A stretch of 64,000 bases of DNA from an uncultured Granulosicoccaceae bacterium. Its GTDB lineage: Bacteria > Pseudomonadota > Gammaproteobacteria > CALCKW01. The notes under the pieces were generated by a model that saw only the letters and a list, made by a program, of their open reading frames with translations, was not told the origin of the DNA and ran no database searches. This document shows positions 60,773-64,000 of this stretch, piece after piece. Position 1 is the stretch's first letter; every line of letters begins with the position of its first letter. The stretch is from positions 62,001-126,000 of the forward strand of contig CALCKW010000004.1 in the NCBI GenBank assembly GCA_937965695.1, written 5' to 3'. The position numbers and the translations under genes were made by a program.

Positions 60773-61780
60773 CTAACGCCAATTTGATACGGGCAATAAG
60801 CTGTTGTCAGACTGTTGCAACAACTCGTCGATAATGTGCAGCGAGTCTAAGACCACACCCGTGCCGCAGTCGCTTGGCACTGTCACGAGAGGATCTGCAG
60901 CGGCCAAAGGCTCTAGAAGATTTTGAGCGTGGCGAGCTGGTCCATAGGTGAGCAGTGGAGCACCGAAAAAATCTGGCTCACTGCTGCGCGGATAGTGAGA
61001 CCAATCGAAGGTATAAACCATCACATCGCCGACTTCTTGAAACTGCCAGAAAGTGTCACGGCTGCCTGTTGCGTCAATGTACATTGGATCACCAAGATAA
61101 GGACACGAGATAAACATACTCGATAGTGGGCGTTGGAACAAAGGACTCACAGCGCGCTCGTCACCACTGTGCAGAGCAATCAGATTATCACTGTTTTGCC
61201 AGACGCGATCTGACTCTATGTTGTCTCCACTTAATGACCATCGTGCTTCAGCGATGTTAGTCCACGCGTTGGCTTCGGAGCCGTAGCCTGTGATTCGAAC
61301 GTAGCGCGTCGTTACGCTTGCGTCCAAGCTGAAGAAGGTGCTTTCAGCTTGCGCTAGGTTCTGCGCACGGCGCCAACTCTGTTGCCACGTCAGCGCGTCG
61401 TCAGATTGTTCAATGGAAATCCACTCGGCACGTGCATAGCTCATCCAGAGATAAATGCCTTGTATGTATTGCGATGAACCAGCGTCGAGTACTAAGGTCT
61501 CCCCTTGATTCCCCGACCAACTAGAAGCGCTGTCAACGCAACCGTCTAGTGTAGCCGCAGGCGTAAAAAGAGGGTCTGATTGCTGCCCGGAAGCCGACTC
61601 GAACGCATGACCGAACTGAGCGGTATTTGCGCAAGTTGTTGGTTCCGCGGTTGTAATTTCCGGTTGCTCATCCAATTGCGCTTGTGTGTCATTTCCCGCA
61701 CTTTCTGTCAATGAAACAGAAGAACTATTACAAGCGGTTAATGCAGCAAGCATAAATGCGGCTGTTGTCTTTTTGATCAT
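60773..61780 (-). CDS. lipoprotein with discoidin-like (F5/8C) domain
   Basis: A 335-residue lipoprotein of unknown role. The lipobox is LTAC (Cys about 17), followed by a Ser/Thr/Glu-rich linker. Residues about 65-185 look like an F5/8 type C (galactose-binding) fold: ATLDGCVDSASSWSGNQGET, YIQGIYLWMSYARAEWISIE, TTRYVRITGYGSEANAWTNI, then AEARW. The C-terminal part has a second strand-rich segment with Cys at SCPYLG and DCGTG. A carbohydrate-binding surface protein is plausible, but no catalytic motif is seen. Single gene. Confidence 0.75.
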   Translation of the reverse strand: MIKKTTAAFMLAALTACNSSSVSLTESAGNDTQAQLDEQPEITTAEPTTCANTAQFGHAFESASGQQSDPLFTPAATLDGCVDSASSWSGNQGETLVLDAGSSQYIQGIYLWMSYARAEWISIEQSDDALTWQQSWRRAQNLAQAESTFFSLDASVTTRYVRITGYGSEANAWTNIAEARWSLSGDNIESDRVWQNSDNLIALHSGDERAVSPLFQRPLSSMFISCPYLGDPMYIDATGSRDTFWQFQEVGDVMVYTFDWSHYPRSSEPDFFGAPLLTYGPARHAQNLLEPLAAADPLVTVPSDCGTGVVLDSLHIIDELLQQSDNSLLPVSNWR

Positions 61781-61891
61781 TAGAGGGCTTCACCTTTGAC
61801 GGAGATAGTGAACGCGACAGCGAGTGTGCCGGTATCGCGTTTTTTAAGTTCGTCGCAAGCCGTATGCCAAACGTTGGAAAGTGGTATTCTT

Positions 61892-63505
61892 CTACTTTTC
61901 TTTAGCAGGCTCTAAGAGATAAAGACTCTTGATGTAGTGACGAGCGCTATCAGTCCACAAGAAACGTGCGCGCCCCGCCGCTTGTTTGATTTGTTTCCAG
62001 TCTCGTTGTTTGCTGCGATGCATCTGTAAGATCCCGCGCGAAGAAAGCACTAGCTGGTCGGCTTTTTCGGTTAGATTGTCTCCGCTAAAAACAAAGCCGT
62101 TTTTACCGTGTTGCACGGTATCTATCAATCCTCCCACCGAATGAACAAGGCAAGGCTGGCTCTCGCGCATCGCCAGCATTTGGCTGAGACCGCAGGGCTC
62201 ATAGCTCGAAGGCATCATAAAAAGGTCGCCATGATCGTAAAGTGCTTGGGCGAGTATTTCGGAGTAGCAATTCAAGAAAAGGAAGTTCGGATTCTGAGCC
62301 ATCGCTTTTGTCAGCTCGTGTTCCATTTCTCGCTGGCCATTTCCGAGAAAAATATACAAACCATCGTTGCCGAGGGCTGACAGAACGCCTTTCAAAGCGC
62401 TCGTTCCCAGACTGTCGTCTTGTAGCAGTAAGCCTATTTTCTGGCCGCTGACTCGGCTGACGCTAGTCAGTAAACGCGAGGGTTGGTGTTCTCGTAGTCT
62501 GGCAATGCGTCTTGATGCAATAAAAAAAGTGCTGCGTAATTGTTCTTCTTCGGCGGCAGCTGCTAATAACGCTGATTCGGCTGCATCAAGAAAAGCGGCC
62601 CAGTTATGAATTTGTGTTTCTCGTCTTCGCTCACTATCAGTGGGGTAGTGGCATCCATTGAGAATGCCTAATAGGCGTCCCTCAGAAGAGGCTGCTTGTA
62701 AGGCTTCCTCTAAACCCTCGCCACCGTGGTAGCCGCGCACTTCTACATCGTTAGGTTTCTGGATCTCTTCGGCATAGGTAGGAGATACGGTGTGCACCAA
62801 TGATGCCTCGCCAATGGCCATTAGCATTGGGTTGTAACAGTCTGGCCAACGCGGGTCTGCTATCGCTTTTTTGTCAAAAACTAGTTTAGGAAACCAACTC
62901 TCTAGCGAGGATGCATTTTTCTCGAAAGGTCTTACGCCTTGCAGTGCTAAGTTGTGAATGCTGTAGACACAGTGCAAATCTTTCAACGCACTGTATCTCG
63001 GATCATAGGCGCGCAGAAGTAACACGGCGGAGGCGTGCCAGTCGTGCAGATGTACAGCATCTGGCATCTGAGCTGGGTCATGCGTCAAGATTTCTGCAGC
63101 GGCTGCTCCAAACAGCGCAAATTTACTCGCGTCCGTCGCGAAGGGCTCGTGCGCATCGTCGTTATAGATACGGCCAGGTGAGCTGCCCGCAAATAAAGGG
63201 TGCTCCAAAACCCAATGGCGAATTTTTGTATTGTTGCCAACGGTTAAATCTATACGGTAGAGATCGACTGACTCAATCTCGTCACCAAACGAGACGTCAA
63301 AGCTGCTTTGTAGGGTTGATTGATGTTGCTTGTGCAGTGTGCCGTAACTTGGGGTCATCACTGTAACCATGCAGTTTTGAGCGACCAGAGCCGGCGGCAA
63401 ATCACGCAGTACATCTCCAATTCCGCCGACCTTGCCACCGACTAGGGCGCCGTTCTCGGCGGCGATCATCACAATATGTCGAGCTTCGGTCATTACATTG
63501 GGCAT
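61892..63505 (-). CDS. glgA: divergent glycogen/starch synthase-like glycosyltransferase (GT5)
   Basis: A 537-residue GT-B enzyme expected to extend alpha-1,4-glucan from ADP-glucose. Family motifs: VGGKVGGIGDVLRDLP (donor-binding KxGG near the N-terminus), AVHLHDWHASAVLLL, YSIHNLALQGVRPF, and the C-terminal MMPSSYEPCGLSQMLAMRES with SVGGLIDTV. It is longer than typical GlgA (about 480), and the usual NP-x-D and NK segments after ILNG are altered or missing (ILNGCHYPTDSERR). Activity is therefore likely but not certain. ATG 63505 is used; 63493 is an alternative. pgm lies upstream in the same direction. Confidence 0.8.
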   Translation of the reverse strand: MPNVMTEARHIVMIAAENGALVGGKVGGIGDVLRDLPPALVAQNCMVTVMTPSYGTLHKQHQSTLQSSFDVSFGDEIESVDLYRIDLTVGNNTKIRHWVLEHPLFAGSSPGRIYNDDAHEPFATDASKFALFGAAAAEILTHDPAQMPDAVHLHDWHASAVLLLRAYDPRYSALKDLHCVYSIHNLALQGVRPFEKNASSLESWFPKLVFDKKAIADPRWPDCYNPMLMAIGEASLVHTVSPTYAEEIQKPNDVEVRGYHGGEGLEEALQAASSEGRLLGILNGCHYPTDSERRRETQIHNWAAFLDAAESALLAAAAEEEQLRSTFFIASRRIARLREHQPSRLLTSVSRVSGQKIGLLLQDDSLGTSALKGVLSALGNDGLYIFLGNGQREMEHELTKAMAQNPNFLFLNCYSEILAQALYDHGDLFMMPSSYEPCGLSQMLAMRESQPCLVHSVGGLIDTVQHGKNGFVFSGDNLTEKADQLVLSSRGILQMHRSKQRDWKQIKQAAGRARFLWTDSARHYIKSLYLLEPAKEK

Positions 63506-63604
63506 CTTGTTTAAAAGTGTATTCTGCCTTGTGCGGCGGGGTGGCGGCAAGTGAGTGGCGCAAAGGAGGCTCATCAATGACTCGAATAAGCGCTACTGGA
63601 TACC

Positions 63605-63626
63605 AAAGGCCTGAAAAACAGGCCCT
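63605..63626 (-). terminator. hairpin downstream of pgm
   Basis: GGCCTG and CAGGCC form a perfect six-base stem with a five-base A/T loop, about 130 bases after the pgm stop. The minus-strand sequence after it has only three T, while a T9 run lies on the plus-strand side. It is a weak terminator candidate. Confidence 0.4.
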
Positions 63627-63755
63627 GATTAGGATTTTTTTTTGATGGGCGAAAAAATAGCCTGAGCCGAGGAGAAAATCGAATGAAACTTGCTCGGACT
63701 CAGCGAGAAATCTCTCTCTGATTTTGGTCCAAATCAGCGTTGCTGGTGGCGATGT

Positions 63756-64000
<245 letters not shown>

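Overview
The window looks like chromosomal DNA from a free-living, probably marine, gammaproteobacterium. The evidence is gene content: a TRAP solute receptor, a Mrp-type Na+/H+ antiporter operon, a gene for the osmolyte N-acetylglutaminylglutamine amide, a DgcN/DgcA D-glutamate pathway, type IV pilus parts, DUF3015 and DUF4105 proteins, and many lipoproteins. Base composition looks close to even and genes are dense. No phage, plasmid, insertion-sequence transposase or CRISPR array is visible. A finer taxonomic placement is not possible by eye.

Layout. 1-6.4 kb: truncated TRAP receptor, a surface lipoprotein, a small operon (unknown + GFA-type zinc protein, then a DUF2306 membrane protein), a Tas-like aldo/keto reductase, a thioredoxin-fold protein and a DMT exporter. 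6.4-12.3 kb: a HupE-like membrane protein divergent from a stand-alone soxB, then an H-NOX nitric-oxide/oxygen sensor overlapping a GGDEF-EAL protein. 12.3-15.8 kb: a repeat element, a Tat-exported unknown, a DUF4105 protein and a DUF3015 protein. 16-23.4 kb: a ten-gene Mrp-like antiporter operon with three D-type subunits and no full-length MrpA. 24-29.7 kb: an SGNH lipoprotein and the aapJQMP amino-acid ABC transporter. 29.8-36 kb: TfpX/Z-like pilin accessory protein, argF-argD, sod, an NAGGN-type amidotransferase and grxD. 36.6-43 kb: ylqF, an orphan pilU, an unknown membrane protein, and greB between two paralogous CE3-like SGNH lipoproteins. 43.5-49.3 kb: dat-dgcA-dgcN and cysH-DUF934-cysI. 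49.5-61.8 kb: class III aminotransferase, a PAS-GGDEF-EAL protein, OmpA lipoprotein, GT39 transferase, recJ, a VTT-flavoprotein fusion, tRNA-Val(GAC) and a discoidin-like lipoprotein. 61.9-64 kb: a divergent glycogen synthase and the 3' end of pgm.

How the genes work together. Amino-acid nitrogen is a recurring theme: Aap uptake, arginine synthesis, and a D-amino-acid route whose product, N-acetyl-L-glutamate, is also an arginine precursor. Salt handling is another (Mrp, NAGGN). Two c-di-GMP proteins are present: one is coupled to a heme gas sensor, the other has a damaged EAL active site.

The least expected structure is non-coding. A family of roughly 165-190 bp elements with imperfect terminal inverted repeats occurs at 12371-12560, 49408-49573 (opposite orientation) and, as an internally deleted copy, at 43271-43353. 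The first copy carries a GATCT pentamer expansion inside one terminal repeat.
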